Shown in pieces: positions 24,452 through 32,467 of a stretch of 64,000 bases of DNA. The position numbers were made by a program, and so were the translations under genes. The notes beneath the pieces are model-generated. The model searched no databases and was not told the DNA's origin. It saw only the letters and a program-made list of their open reading frames with translations. The stretch lies in NCBI GenBank assembly GCA_037138595.1, contig JBAXIB010000004.1, forward strand, positions 62,001 to 126,000, read 5' to 3'. Position 1 is the stretch's first letter; each line of letters begins with the position of its first letter. The stretch is from UBA4742 sp037138595 (lineage in GTDB: Bacteria > Actinomycetota > Acidimicrobiia > Acidimicrobiales > Acidimicrobilacustridaceae).

Positions 24452-24838
24452 TTACTGACGGTTGGCTACCGGAGCACCGTGATGTGCAACGACTCGCCAC
24501 AGTCCATCGATCCGTTCGAAGATGTTCAGCGCGCTGACGGTTGCTCCCGTTTCAGACCCGATAATGTTTTCGTCCACCGTTACCCAGGCCACATCGCCAA
24601 CAATTTCGACGTGCTCGTCGGTGAGAATGAACTGGATGTGTTGCGGACCTTGAAACAACGCGACCCAGCTTGCGGCAATTGCGCCCCACCCACGCAACAC
24701 TGTCCACCCGGGATGGGTGCAGGTAACTCGGTCCGAGTGGTGCCATAGATCAGACATCACATCAAAGTTTTGTGCCTCAAACGCTTCATAAAACTGTTGA
24801 TTCAGACGGCGGATGGCCACGATATCCACTTCGTTCAC
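24452..24838 (-). CDS. NTF2-like / SnoaL-type protein
   Basis: 128 aa cone-shaped NTF2-like fold: RRLNQQFYEAFEAQNFDVMSDLW, then THPGWTVLRGWGAIAASWVALF (W-x-x-I-x-x-x-W loop), VAWVTVDENI and ERIDGLWRVVAHHGAP. Typical of small enzymes or ligand-binding proteins related to ketosteroid isomerase. GTG start at 24838 follows TAGTGT by exactly 6 nt, so it is probably leaderless; GTGs at 24829 and 24820 are alternatives. Starts overlap with the divergent gene at 24813. Confidence 0.82.
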   Translation of the reverse strand: MNEVDIVAIRRLNQQFYEAFEAQNFDVMSDLWHHSDRVTCTHPGWTVLRGWGAIAASWVALFQGPQHIQFILTDEHVEIVGDVAWVTVDENIIGSETGATVSALNIFERIDGLWRVVAHHGAPVANRQ

Positions 24839-25397
24839 GGTCGAACACTACGCAATTGCCAGTCGCGGCAAACTTTTTCTCAAGCCGGAGCCAGATTCGG
24901 CCGATGGTCCCAACGTGCCCACTCCGCTGACTACCTGGCAACGATTTGATGCCCTCCTGGTCAACCTGCCCCGAGGTTGGGTCATTGGCCACCGCGACGA
25001 AGCACGTTTAGTGCTCGGTCCATCGGGATCATTCGTTTTGGTCCCCGGCGCGTATGACTTGGCTCTCGCCGCTGAACAAGCCCACCGCCTTGCGCAACAT
25101 TGCCGCACGGCCATGGCCCGTCACCTCAACTGGGTGCCGTTCGTTGACGCTGCCGTGGTGACCGCAACCGACCAAGCCGCCGAAATTGCCGCCATCATCG
25201 TTCCGATCGATTTGTTGACCGACTTGCTGACCCAAGGCCCCCAGGTCATCGATCCAATTGACATCAAACGAATCGAAGGACTCTTGTTAACTGGCGATCT
25301 TGACGGCTGGAAAGCGGGAACGTCGACAAGTAATGACAAGATTGCGGCGTGCGAACCCCCCCACCCCGTTCTGGCGCTGACGACCGTCGCCCTCTAG
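24813..25397 (+). CDS. Hypothetical protein, divergent overlap with NTF2-like gene
   Basis: 194 aa from ATG 24813; GTG 24915 (160 aa) is an alternative that avoids the 26-nt head-to-head overlap. Contains RGWVIGHRDEARLVLGPSGSFVLVPGAYDLALAAEQ read in sense, weakly reminiscent of a NERD nuclease core (G-P-S-G-x-F-V), then HLNWVPFVDAAVVTATD. No catalytic D/E-K pair is clear, so I do not claim nuclease activity. Its 3' end overlaps the alpha/beta hydrolase start by 49 nt. Confidence 0.6.
   Translation: MATISTSFTVEHYAIASRGKLFLKPEPDSADGPNVPTPLTTWQRFDALLVNLPRGWVIGHRDEARLVLGPSGSFVLVPGAYDLALAAEQAHRLAQHCRTAMARHLNWVPFVDAAVVTATDQAAEIAAIIVPIDLLTDLLTQGPQVIDPIDIKRIEGLLLTGDLDGWKAGTSTSNDKIAACEPPHPVLALTTVAL
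24845..24850 (-). promoter_or_regulatory. Leaderless -10 hexamer (TAGTGT) for the NTF2-like gene
   Basis: TAGTGT, exactly 6 nt, then GTG 24838. Overlaps the coding start of the divergent gene. Confidence 0.5.
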
Positions 25398-26272
25398 CCG
25401 ATCTCGCCGGCTTCTCGCCGGTCGATTCGACCAATGGCGTCACGCTCGCCGTTCACCTACTCGCCGGCACACCTCAGGACCGACCCCTACTGCTTGCTCA
25501 CGCAACGGGATTCCACGCACTTGCGTGGTTGCCACTCGCTCGACAACTCAACGGGTTTCAGGTCGTTGCGCCCGACTTACGCGGCCACGGCGACTCGACG
25601 CAACCGATCGACCGGGGTTTGGAATGGGATGGCTTTGCCGATGACATTCTCGCTGTTGTTGATGCGATGGCCGCAGCAGGGATCGCGACCACCGGACTTC
25701 TCGCCGCCGGTCATTCCAAAGGTGGAGCAGCCTTATTGCTCGCCGAGCAACGACGTCCTGGCACCTTTGGCGCACTGTATTGCTATGAACCCGTGGTGAT
25801 GCCATCCGATGACGCGCTTGGCACCCCGTCTGATTCGGTCGGGGGCAACCTCCTGGCCGAAGGAGCATTGCGACGACGAGATCAATTCGCGTCGCGGGCC
25901 GAAGCCATCGCCAACTATTCGGGCAAACTGCCATTTTCGGCCCTAGACCCCGAGGCCCTTGATGCCTATGTTGACCACGGATTTGCTGATCAGGACGACG
26001 AAACGGTTCGCCTCAAGTGTCGGCCCGAACTTGAAGCAGCGGTGTATCGCATGGGCGGCACCCACCGGGCCTTTGATCACCTTGGCGATGTCCGGTGCCC
26101 GGTCACGATCGCAATGGGGATGACAAGCGCGTTTGGTCCGGCCGCCTTCGCCGCCCGCATCGCCGACGCCTTGCCACGGGGACGGCTCGAAACTTTTCCC
26201 GACCTGGGTCACTTCGGACCATTAGAAGATCCCCATCGCATTGCGACCCACATCATGGCTTCATTCAACTAA
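25349..26272 (+). CDS. Alpha/beta hydrolase
   Basis: 307 aa, GTG start. Oxyanion/strand motif LLLAHATGFHALAW, nucleophile elbow AAGHSKGGAAL (serine), acid DQDDE region and catalytic histidine in LGHFGPLEDP. The His-Gly dipeptide at the oxyanion hole is intact. Substrate unknown; possible lipase/esterase or haloalkane dehalogenase-like fold. The first 20 residues overlap the preceding ORF by 49 nt, so the true start could be further in, but no better in-frame codon is evident. Confidence 0.85.
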   Translation: MRTPPPRSGADDRRPLADLAGFSPVDSTNGVTLAVHLLAGTPQDRPLLLAHATGFHALAWLPLARQLNGFQVVAPDLRGHGDSTQPIDRGLEWDGFADDILAVVDAMAAAGIATTGLLAAGHSKGGAALLLAEQRRPGTFGALYCYEPVVMPSDDALGTPSDSVGGNLLAEGALRRRDQFASRAEAIANYSGKLPFSALDPEALDAYVDHGFADQDDETVRLKCRPELEAAVYRMGGTHRAFDHLGDVRCPVTIAMGMTSAFGPAAFAARIADALPRGRLETFPDLGHFGPLEDPHRIATHIMASFN

Positions 26273-26341
26273 CAACGGCAGCCCTCGACCGACCTGGGAC
26301 GAGCAGTTTCCGATCGAACCGAGGGGCCAAGAGCACTCGAG

Positions 26342-26364
26342 GTGTCGTACCCGAGGCGTACCCT
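26342..26364 (+). promoter_or_regulatory. DNA-damage-type promoter of the RecB-like nuclease
   Basis: GTGTCGTAC-N8-TACCCT, followed by 6 nt and ATG 26371. Spacing equals the mycobacterial RecA-independent (PafBC) motif TTGTCRgtg-N8-TAnnnT; the first base is G instead of T. TACCCT (26359-26364) also fits the leaderless -10 of this window. Confidence 0.5.
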
Positions 26365-26370
26365 GATGCC

Positions 26371-27174
26371 ATGTCATTGGACCTTCCCGCCAGCCTCTCG
26401 CCATCAAAAGTTTCCACCTTCACTGACTGCGCCCTGGCGTTTCGGTTTTCGAGTATCGACAAACTTCCCGAGCCGCCATCGGTTCCTGCTACCAAGGGCA
26501 CGCTGGTCCATTCAGCCCTCGAACTCCTTTTTTGTCTACCAAGTGACGAGCGAACCCTTTCTGCCGGGCTAACTGCGCTCGACCAGGCAATGGATGCCAT
26601 CCGAACCGATCCCGAGTTCTCCGAACTTCATCTCGATGCGAAAGCCGAGGCCGCCTTCCTTGACGACGCCGAGCGACTGGTTCGGCGCTATTTCGACCTC
26701 GAAGACCCTCGAACCATCGTGCCAATCGGTATCGAACTCAAACTCGAAGCCACCATCGGCGATCTTCGTTTGCGCGGAATCATCGACCGACTCGAACTCG
26801 ACGCCGACGGCAGACTGGTCGTTACCGACTACAAGACCGGTCGGGTGCCGCGCAAAGATCAGCTCCAGAACAAACTCGGTGGCGTTTATTTTTATGCGTT
26901 GTTATGCGAGCGCATATTCGGGCAGCGACCAGCCAAAGTGCAATTGCTTTATCTCACTGAACCCACGGCGATCGTGACAGTTCCGACCGAACAGTCAATC
27001 CGCGGACTCGAACGTAAAGTGACGGCGATCTGGTCTGCAGTCGAGCGCGCCTGCGCAACTGAGGATTTCCGCCCCAAACCATCGAAACTATGCGACTGGT
27101 GTGCATTCCAAGCTTTTTGCCCCGCATTTGGTGGAAATCCAGACGACGCAAAGCAGGCAGCGCTGATCTCGTAG
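26371..27174 (+). CDS. RecB-family Fe-S exonuclease (PD-(D/E)XK)
   Basis: 267 aa, start ATG 26371 rather than 26095, which would overlap the hydrolase. Nuclease core: His47 (TLVHSALE), Asp139 (IIDRLE), Asp153 and Lys155 (VTDYKTGR), with QLQNKLGGVYFYAL after it. Four cysteines (20, 241, 244, 250: FTDC, CDWCAFQAFC) form the iron-sulfur cluster of the AddB/Cas4-like single-domain nucleases. It would process DNA ends in repair. Next to a PAP2 gene but with its own damage-type promoter. Confidence 0.9.
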   Translation: MSLDLPASLSPSKVSTFTDCALAFRFSSIDKLPEPPSVPATKGTLVHSALELLFCLPSDERTLSAGLTALDQAMDAIRTDPEFSELHLDAKAEAAFLDDAERLVRRYFDLEDPRTIVPIGIELKLEATIGDLRLRGIIDRLELDADGRLVVTDYKTGRVPRKDQLQNKLGGVYFYALLCERIFGQRPAKVQLLYLTEPTAIVTVPTEQSIRGLERKVTAIWSAVERACATEDFRPKPSKLCDWCAFQAFCPAFGGNPDDAKQAALIS

Positions 27175-27177
27175 CAT
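27172..27177 (+). promoter_or_regulatory. Leaderless -10 hexamer (TAGCAT) for the PAP2 gene
   Basis: TAGCAT starts with the stop codon of the nuclease gene and lies 6 nt before GTG 27184. Confidence 0.45.
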
Positions 27178-27183
27178 CGGGTC

Positions 27184-27780
27184 GTGACGTTGAAACCCGA
27201 TGATGCTGAAAACGACCATGGTTTCGACCGGCTACCTCAACCGGCGCTGTCACCCATTGACCGATTCGATGCTGCCGTCGATCGCGCATTTGACCACCTA
27301 CGCGGCAATCCCGTTGCGGATCGAATCTTTTACACTGCAACCGAACTCGGCGATTTTGGTTTGATTTGGGTATTCATTGGCGCGGTTCGAGGTTTGCAGT
27401 CCGATCGAGACCTGCGAACCGCGGGGCGACTCACCGCTACGTTGGCTGTTGAGTCCGTGCTCGTTAATGGCGTAATGAAGCAGTTTTTCAAGCGCGAGCG
27501 GCCGGTATCGCAAGAGCCCCGGCCGCACAAAATGCGGATCCCAATTACGACGAGTTTTCCCAGCGGCCACTCGAGTACCGCAGTCGTGGCAGCAATGCTG
27601 CTGTCTGAAGCGCGTCCCAAATCGGCACCGCTGTATTGGTCGGTCGCCGCAATTGTTGCGACCAGCAGGATTCACGTCCGTATTCACCACGCCAGTGATG
27701 TCGTTGGTGGGGTCGCAACCGGGCTCGTAATCGGCACCGTAGCCAGGTCAATTTGGCGCCGCATGGGGACGATTTCTTGA
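27184..27780 (+). CDS. PAP2-superfamily phosphatase
   Basis: 198 aa membrane protein with all three phosphatase motifs: K-x6-R-P in KQFFKRERP, SFPSGHSS, and SRIHVRIHHASDVVGG (S-R-x5-H-x3-D). Hydrophobic helices flank them (LIWVFIGAVRG, GVATGLVIGTVA). Hydrolyses a lipid phosphate such as phosphatidate or undecaprenyl diphosphate at the outer face of the membrane; which one is unknown. It starts 9 nt after the nuclease stop. Confidence 0.9.
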   Translation: MTLKPDDAENDHGFDRLPQPALSPIDRFDAAVDRAFDHLRGNPVADRIFYTATELGDFGLIWVFIGAVRGLQSDRDLRTAGRLTATLAVESVLVNGVMKQFFKRERPVSQEPRPHKMRIPITTSFPSGHSSTAVVAAMLLSEARPKSAPLYWSVAAIVATSRIHVRIHHASDVVGGVATGLVIGTVARSIWRRMGTIS

Positions 27781-27820
27781 CTCCGGGAATGTCTAGACCT
27801 TTTTCGGGGTTTCGACCGGC

Positions 27821-28423
27821 ATGACTCTTTCCTTCTCCGTCAACTGGGACTACCGGTGCCCATTTGCTCGCATCGCCCACGAACATCTACTCGAAGGGCT
27901 CCGCGATGGCGCCGACTGGGATGTCACCTTCGTCCCGTTTTGCCTGGGCCAAGCCCACGTCGAACCGGGCCAACCCGACATCTGGGACACACCTGACCTC
28001 GACACTGGCCTACTCGCGTTGCAGGCGGCAGTGGTCATTCGAGACACCATGCCCGATCAGTTCTTTGCAATGCACCACGCTTTTTTCGAAGCTCGACACG
28101 CTCACGGAGCGCAACTTCGCGACGAGAAAACGGTCCGAACGATTCTGCAAGACGGAGGTGTCGACGCCGATGTTGTCTTCGCCGAGATTGCGACCGGTAA
28201 TCCGCTCGCGAAAGTCCGTGCCGAACATGAAGCCCTAGTTGCCAATAATGAAGTGTGGGGATCACCAACGTTCATCGCGAACGACAAAGCTGCATTCGTT
28301 CGGCTGATGGCATCTCCCGGCGGCGACGTGGCGCTAGCGCGACGCACGATCGAACGCATAATTGACATGCTCACCGATTGGCCGGAACTCAACGAGTTCA
28401 AGCACACTCAGGTCAGCCGATAA
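27821..28423 (+). CDS. DsbA-family thioredoxin-fold protein
   Basis: 200 aa. The N-terminal motif reads NWDYRCPFARIAHE: DsbA-like but only one cysteine where DsbA/FrnE have CPWC/CPFC. The helical insert and the cis-proline loop (EVWGSPTFIAND) are present. Without the second cysteine it would act like HCCA isomerase or glutathione-S-transferase-like members, or as a mycothiol-linked mono-thiol enzyme. Cytosolic. Isolated, upstream of the WS/DGAT gene. Confidence 0.85.
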   Translation: MTLSFSVNWDYRCPFARIAHEHLLEGLRDGADWDVTFVPFCLGQAHVEPGQPDIWDTPDLDTGLLALQAAVVIRDTMPDQFFAMHHAFFEARHAHGAQLRDEKTVRTILQDGGVDADVVFAEIATGNPLAKVRAEHEALVANNEVWGSPTFIANDKAAFVRLMASPGGDVALARRTIERIIDMLTDWPELNEFKHTQVSR

Positions 28424-28443
28424 CCATCCGGCATCGGCTCGCC

Positions 28444-28449
28444 TAGCCT
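28444..28449 (+). promoter_or_regulatory. -10 hexamer (TAGCCT) for the WS/DGAT gene
   Basis: TAGCCT, 7 nt, then ATG 28457. Confidence 0.45.
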
Positions 28450-28456
28450 AGAAGCG

Positions 28457-29923
28457 ATGCCCACATCTGACGAGCGCGCAAGCGACCACAGCCCCCGCGC
28501 CGCGGAACGCGAATTGTCGAGCGGGCACCGCATGTCGGACCTTGAAGCGTTGCTGTGGAACATCGACAAAGATCCATTCCTGAGTTCAAACTTCGGCAGT
28601 TTGTCGATTCTCGATTCGTCGCCCGACTTCGAGCGGTTTCGCCGACGGATGCTTCAAGCGGTAGCGACCATTCCTCGGTTACACCAGCGGGTCATGCCTA
28701 CCTTTGGTCGCCTCACCCCACCCGAATGGCAGGACGATCCCGACTTCGATATCGATCGCCATGTTCGCCACCTGGCGCTTCCTCGGCCCGGTTCGATGCG
28801 ACAAGTTCTCAACCTCGCAGCGCGTTTTGTCCAAGACCCCCTTGATCGAACTCGCCCGCTATGGGAATTCGTCATCATTGATGGGCTACCCGATGGGCAA
28901 GCGGCGCTGTTGCAAAAAATGCATCACACGATCACCGATGGGAAGGGCGGAATTCGCCTTTCGGAACAATTCCTCGACCTCACGCCAGACGCGGCCGACA
29001 TTGACGAAATCACGATCGCACCCGCACCGGCCGCTCGCACCACCTTGCTTGGAGCAGCAAACGAAACCATTCATCACGGATGGGCCCGCACTCAGGGCAT
29101 CGCCCAACGAACGTTTGAAGTCGCCACCGGTGCCGCGCTGCATCCGAGTCGACTCGCCACCATGAGCCTCGATGCGGTTGAAACTGGGCGGTCCGTTGTT
29201 CGGCAAATGACGGTGATCGACCATCACCACTCACCTCTTTGGCAACAGCCAAGTCTGAGTCGCAGGATCGAAACCCTTGACATCGATCTTGACGAAGCCC
29301 ATGACGCTTCCAAACGTTTAGGCGGCAGCGTCAACGATTTTTTTGTGACCGGTACCGCGGCGGCAGCAGGCGCCTACCACCGCGAACTTGGCAGCGAAAT
29401 CGCCGAGCTACGAATGGCCATGCCAGTCAGTACCCGGGATGATCGATCGGCGGGCGGAAATCAATTCGTACCGACTCGAGTATTGGTGCCGACCGGCGAC
29501 ATGGACCCAGTCGCAAGGTTCGCGTTGGTTCATGACGCGCTGACCCAGATTCGCCAGGAGCGAGCGATCGCCATGATGGAGCCGTTAGCCGGAATGGTGA
29601 ACTTGCTCCCCACTTCGGTCGTCGTTCGGTTGGCCCGCCAACAAGCCGAGACCATTGATTTCACAACTTCGAACCTTCGCGCCGCGCCGTTCGACCTCTA
29701 CATCGCGGGCGCTCGAATGTCCGCGACCTATCCCATTGGGCCATTAGCTGGCACGGCGTTCAACCTGACCTTGATGTCCTATTGCGGCACGCTCAACATA
29801 GGGGTGCACATCGACACCGGCATGGTGACCGAACCGAAACGCCTCATGAAATGCCTCAAAACGGCGTTCGTGGAATTGAGTGAAGCGCCACGGACCGCCG
29901 TCAAGCAGTCGCCACCTCAGTGA
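28457..29923 (+). CDS. WS/DGAT-family O-acyltransferase
   Basis: 488 aa. The catalytic motif H-H-x3-D-G is complete at 156-162 (HHTITDG), with PLWEFVIIDGL just before it and SNLRAAPFDLYIAGARM and GTAFNLTLMSYCG in the C-terminal half, all typical. Transfers acyl-CoA chains to a fatty alcohol (wax ester) or diacylglycerol (triacylglycerol storage lipid). It implies the organism stores neutral lipids, in keeping with the fatty-acid genes here. Confidence 0.93.
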   Translation: MPTSDERASDHSPRAAERELSSGHRMSDLEALLWNIDKDPFLSSNFGSLSILDSSPDFERFRRRMLQAVATIPRLHQRVMPTFGRLTPPEWQDDPDFDIDRHVRHLALPRPGSMRQVLNLAARFVQDPLDRTRPLWEFVIIDGLPDGQAALLQKMHHTITDGKGGIRLSEQFLDLTPDAADIDEITIAPAPAARTTLLGAANETIHHGWARTQGIAQRTFEVATGAALHPSRLATMSLDAVETGRSVVRQMTVIDHHHSPLWQQPSLSRRIETLDIDLDEAHDASKRLGGSVNDFFVTGTAAAAGAYHRELGSEIAELRMAMPVSTRDDRSAGGNQFVPTRVLVPTGDMDPVARFALVHDALTQIRQERAIAMMEPLAGMVNLLPTSVVVRLARQQAETIDFTTSNLRAAPFDLYIAGARMSATYPIGPLAGTAFNLTLMSYCGTLNIGVHIDTGMVTEPKRLMKCLKTAFVELSEAPRTAVKQSPPQ

Positions 29924-29945
29924 TCGCTAGCTCATTGCGTATTGC

Positions 29946-30140
29946 TTAGTTAGCAGCTACGCCGACGCCGTCAAGCTCCGATACCGGGAGTTCGGTCGTC
30001 ACGAGAAGCATGCGGACATCCAACAGGAGATCCGCGACCTCATCGGTTGACACGAGTTCACGATGCGTCATGTCGCCAAGGCCTTTATCGATGATGGCTA
30101 GGGCTTCAGTGATGACTGCAAGTTCGTGGGTCTCGGTCAT
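29946..30140 (-). CDS. Small hypothetical protein (64 aa)
   Basis: MTETHELAVITEALAIIDKG is followed by MTHRELVSTDEVADLLLDVRMLL; it looks like a short helical bundle. GGAGA lies 6 nt before ATG 30140. Convergent with WS/DGAT. No family recognised, but ribosome site and normal composition make it likely real. Confidence 0.6.
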   Translation of the reverse strand: MTETHELAVITEALAIIDKGLGDMTHRELVSTDEVADLLLDVRMLLVTTELPVSELDGVGVAAN

Positions 30141-30357
30141 TCGGGTCTCCGTTCGGTAGGGCTGCTACTGACTGTAACCATCTTCGCACCTGAGGTGTTC
30201 CTCAATTACGGATGCAATCGGTATCTACTCATCCAATTGTAGCCGCCGTATGTGACAAGCAGGTTTCACCTACCTGACCGTTCGGCTCACCTGCCGGCGC
30301 AGATAGGAGCAGAACCCGTGCCCGCTGGTGACCAAGTCGTTGTAGAGTTCGGCCGCC

Positions 30358-31374
30358 ATGAGCACCAAACGCGGTTTCGATGCCCTCGGAGTGACCTTCG
30401 CCAGTTTCATGAACCTAGGGCCCCAATCTGGACTTGAGGCGGCCCGATGGGCCAGCGAACTCGGCTACCAATCATTTTGGACCGCCGAAACGGTCGGACC
30501 CGAAGCATTTTCGATGTTGGCTGCAGTTGGCAGCGCAGAACCAGGGTTGGACCTCGGCACTGGAGTGCTGGCATTGCAGCTCCGCACGCCGGCGCTCGTC
30601 GCAATGGCAGGAGCAACATTGCAGGCCCTACATCCCGAACGCGACGTCATCCTTGGCATCGGCATTTCGTCACCGGTCGTTACCTCGAAATGGCACGGCG
30701 CCGACTACGGCGACCGGCCGGTTGATCGAGTCCGTGAGTATGTCACGTTGCTCAATCTGTGCCTCAGCGGCGAAACGGTTTCGTTCAGCGGTGACTTCTA
30801 CCAAGTAAGCCGCTTTCGGCTCGGGATCAAGCCTGGCGACCGCAAACCCAAAATTGTCGTCGGAGCGCTCAACCCCAAGATGCTCGCATTGGCCGGCGAG
30901 TTAGCCGATGGCGTCTTGCTCAATTACCTACCCGCATCACATGTCGGATGGTCGGTTGACCAAGTTCGAATCGGGGCAGCCGGTCGATCCACGGGGATGC
31001 CGACGATCTATGGCTACATCCATGCTGGAGTGTGCGAACGTGACGATGGCATCGACAATGCTCGTCGTGACCTGTTTTCCTATGCCGTCGTCGACGCGTA
31101 CGCCCGCAACTTCACTCGGGCAGGATTCGCCGTTGAAATCGAAACCATCCGGGGCCATCACCGTGAAGGAAATCGCGAAGCAGCAGTGGCCGGGGTGAGC
31201 GACCGCATGGTCGATGCGATCAATGTCATGGGCGATTCCCAACACATTCGGACGACTATGCAGTCCTACATTGATGCCGGGATCGAGGTGCCGGTGCTCA
31301 TGCCGCTGCCATGGGGACCTGACCGCATGGCCGTTGTTCGTGCCACCATGCGCGCCGCGGCCGGACATGACTGA
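30358..31374 (+). CDS. LLM-class (F420-dependent-type) oxidoreductase
   Basis: 338 aa. ALGVTFASFMNLGPQSGLEAARWASELGYQSFWTAETVGPE is read in sense at the N-terminus; LGTGVLALQLRTPALVAMAGATLQALHPERDVILGIG is the usual pocket strand, and IVVGALNPKMLALAGELADG closes the barrel. Probable F420-dependent oxidoreductase on an acyl-CoA or steroid-type substrate. First gene of an operon with an SDR, a 90-aa protein and a methyltransferase/glycosylase fusion, spaced by 29 nt. A 217-bp untranslated stretch upstream holds CACCTGAGGTG (30187-30197) and AGGTTTCACCT (30261-30271), short palindromes of unknown use. Confidence 0.88.
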   Translation: MSTKRGFDALGVTFASFMNLGPQSGLEAARWASELGYQSFWTAETVGPEAFSMLAAVGSAEPGLDLGTGVLALQLRTPALVAMAGATLQALHPERDVILGIGISSPVVTSKWHGADYGDRPVDRVREYVTLLNLCLSGETVSFSGDFYQVSRFRLGIKPGDRKPKIVVGALNPKMLALAGELADGVLLNYLPASHVGWSVDQVRIGAAGRSTGMPTIYGYIHAGVCERDDGIDNARRDLFSYAVVDAYARNFTRAGFAVEIETIRGHHREGNREAAVAGVSDRMVDAINVMGDSQHIRTTMQSYIDAGIEVPVLMPLPWGPDRMAVVRATMRAAAGHD

Positions 31375-31403
31375 ACCACGAGAGCTAATGGGGAGCAACC
31401 ACT

Positions 31404-32198
31404 GTGGAACTGACTGACAAAGTCGCCGTTGTTACCGGCGCAGCTAGCGGCATAGGACGCGGCCTCGCAAAGCGATTTGCCGCCGAAGGCGCACGGGCCG
31501 TCATCATCATCGACTTCGATGGTACGGGCGCGCATGCAACGGCTGCTGAAATCGCCAGCGACAATCCCTCTGTAACGACGCTTGCCATTCAAGCCGATGT
31601 GTCGAACGAGGCGAACCTCATCGCCGCCATCGACCAGGTCGAAACTGCCTTTGGCTCTATCGACCTGTTTTGTTCCAACGCTGGCATTTTGGTGATTGGT
31701 GGCGAAGAAGTTGCCGATGATGACTGGCGTCGAATCTTTGACGTCAATGTGATGTCGCATATTTATGCCGCACGCCATTTGGTACCGCGCATGATTGAGC
31801 GAGGGGGCGGCTACTTACTCAATACGTGTTCCGCTGCTGGATTACTTTCGCAGATCGGGTCCGCTCCGTATTCCGTCACCAAACATGCGGCACTCGGATT
31901 CGCGGAATGGCTCGCAATTACCTACGGAGATCAGGGCATCGTCGTTTCGGCCCTCTGTCCGCAAGCCGTGGAATCAAACATGACTGCCGGAGCCGAAGGC
32001 GGGGGCGTAGCCGGAATCGATGGCATGTTGACCCCCGATGAGGTAGCCGACAACGTGATCGAATCACTCGCCGACGAGCGATTCTTGATTCTTCCCCACC
32101 CGGAAGTCGCCGAGTATTTCAGCCGCAAAGCATCCGACCATGACCGCTGGCTTTCAGGGATGCGACGGCTTCAAGCGAGATTCGTAGGAACGGTTTGA
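31404..32198 (+). CDS. SDR-family oxidoreductase
   Basis: 264 aa, GTG start with GGGGAG upstream. Classical SDR: TGAASGIG (11-18), SNAG (91-94), Ser143, Tyr156 and Lys160 (YSVTK). Substrate unknown, alcohol or hydroxyacyl. The stop codon overlaps the TTG start of the next small gene (TTGA). Confidence 0.9.
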   Translation: MELTDKVAVVTGAASGIGRGLAKRFAAEGARAVIIIDFDGTGAHATAAEIASDNPSVTTLAIQADVSNEANLIAAIDQVETAFGSIDLFCSNAGILVIGGEEVADDDWRRIFDVNVMSHIYAARHLVPRMIERGGGYLLNTCSAAGLLSQIGSAPYSVTKHAALGFAEWLAITYGDQGIVVSALCPQAVESNMTAGAEGGGVAGIDGMLTPDEVADNVIESLADERFLILPHPEVAEYFSRKASDHDRWLSGMRRLQARFVGTV

Positions 32199-32467
32199 GT
32201 GGGTTTCCCGAAACTGGGCTCGCTGAGCTTGGACTCACCCCTGGCGACCGCGTCCGGTTTCGCAGGCGCGAAACTGAGCGTTGGAAAGATGCCGTAGTCG
32301 TCAAGCGCGAACGAGATGGTGGGGTAGGACTGCGCGACAACAAAGGCGCTGCTCGCGCCATCGCAATCGAGCAACTTGAGGTGCGCACGCAAGGGCCACG
32401 CGGCGGAATCGTCTGGGAGCCGCTCGCAGAGCGGGCCGCACGATCCGAGCAAATGAAACTGTTATGA
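32195..32467 (+). CDS. Hypothetical basic protein, SH3/Tudor-like
   Basis: 90 aa, TTG start overlapping the SDR stop by 4 nt; its own stop overlaps the next ATG (ATGA). Reads LTPGDRVRFRRRETERWKDAVVVKRERDGGVGLRDNKGAARAIAIEQLEV in sense, the pattern of an SH3-like barrel that could bind nucleic acid, then a short helix. Sandwiched and coupled on both sides, so probably functional; given its neighbour, DNA binding is a guess. Confidence 0.65.
   Translation: MSGFPETGLAELGLTPGDRVRFRRRETERWKDAVVVKRERDGGVGLRDNKGAARAIAIEQLEVRTQGPRGGIVWEPLAERAARSEQMKLL

Noticed and set aside
27781..27820. TCTAGA with flanking CCGGGA / TCGGGG as a terminator after PAP2
   Set aside because: The arms mismatch and no stable stem forms.
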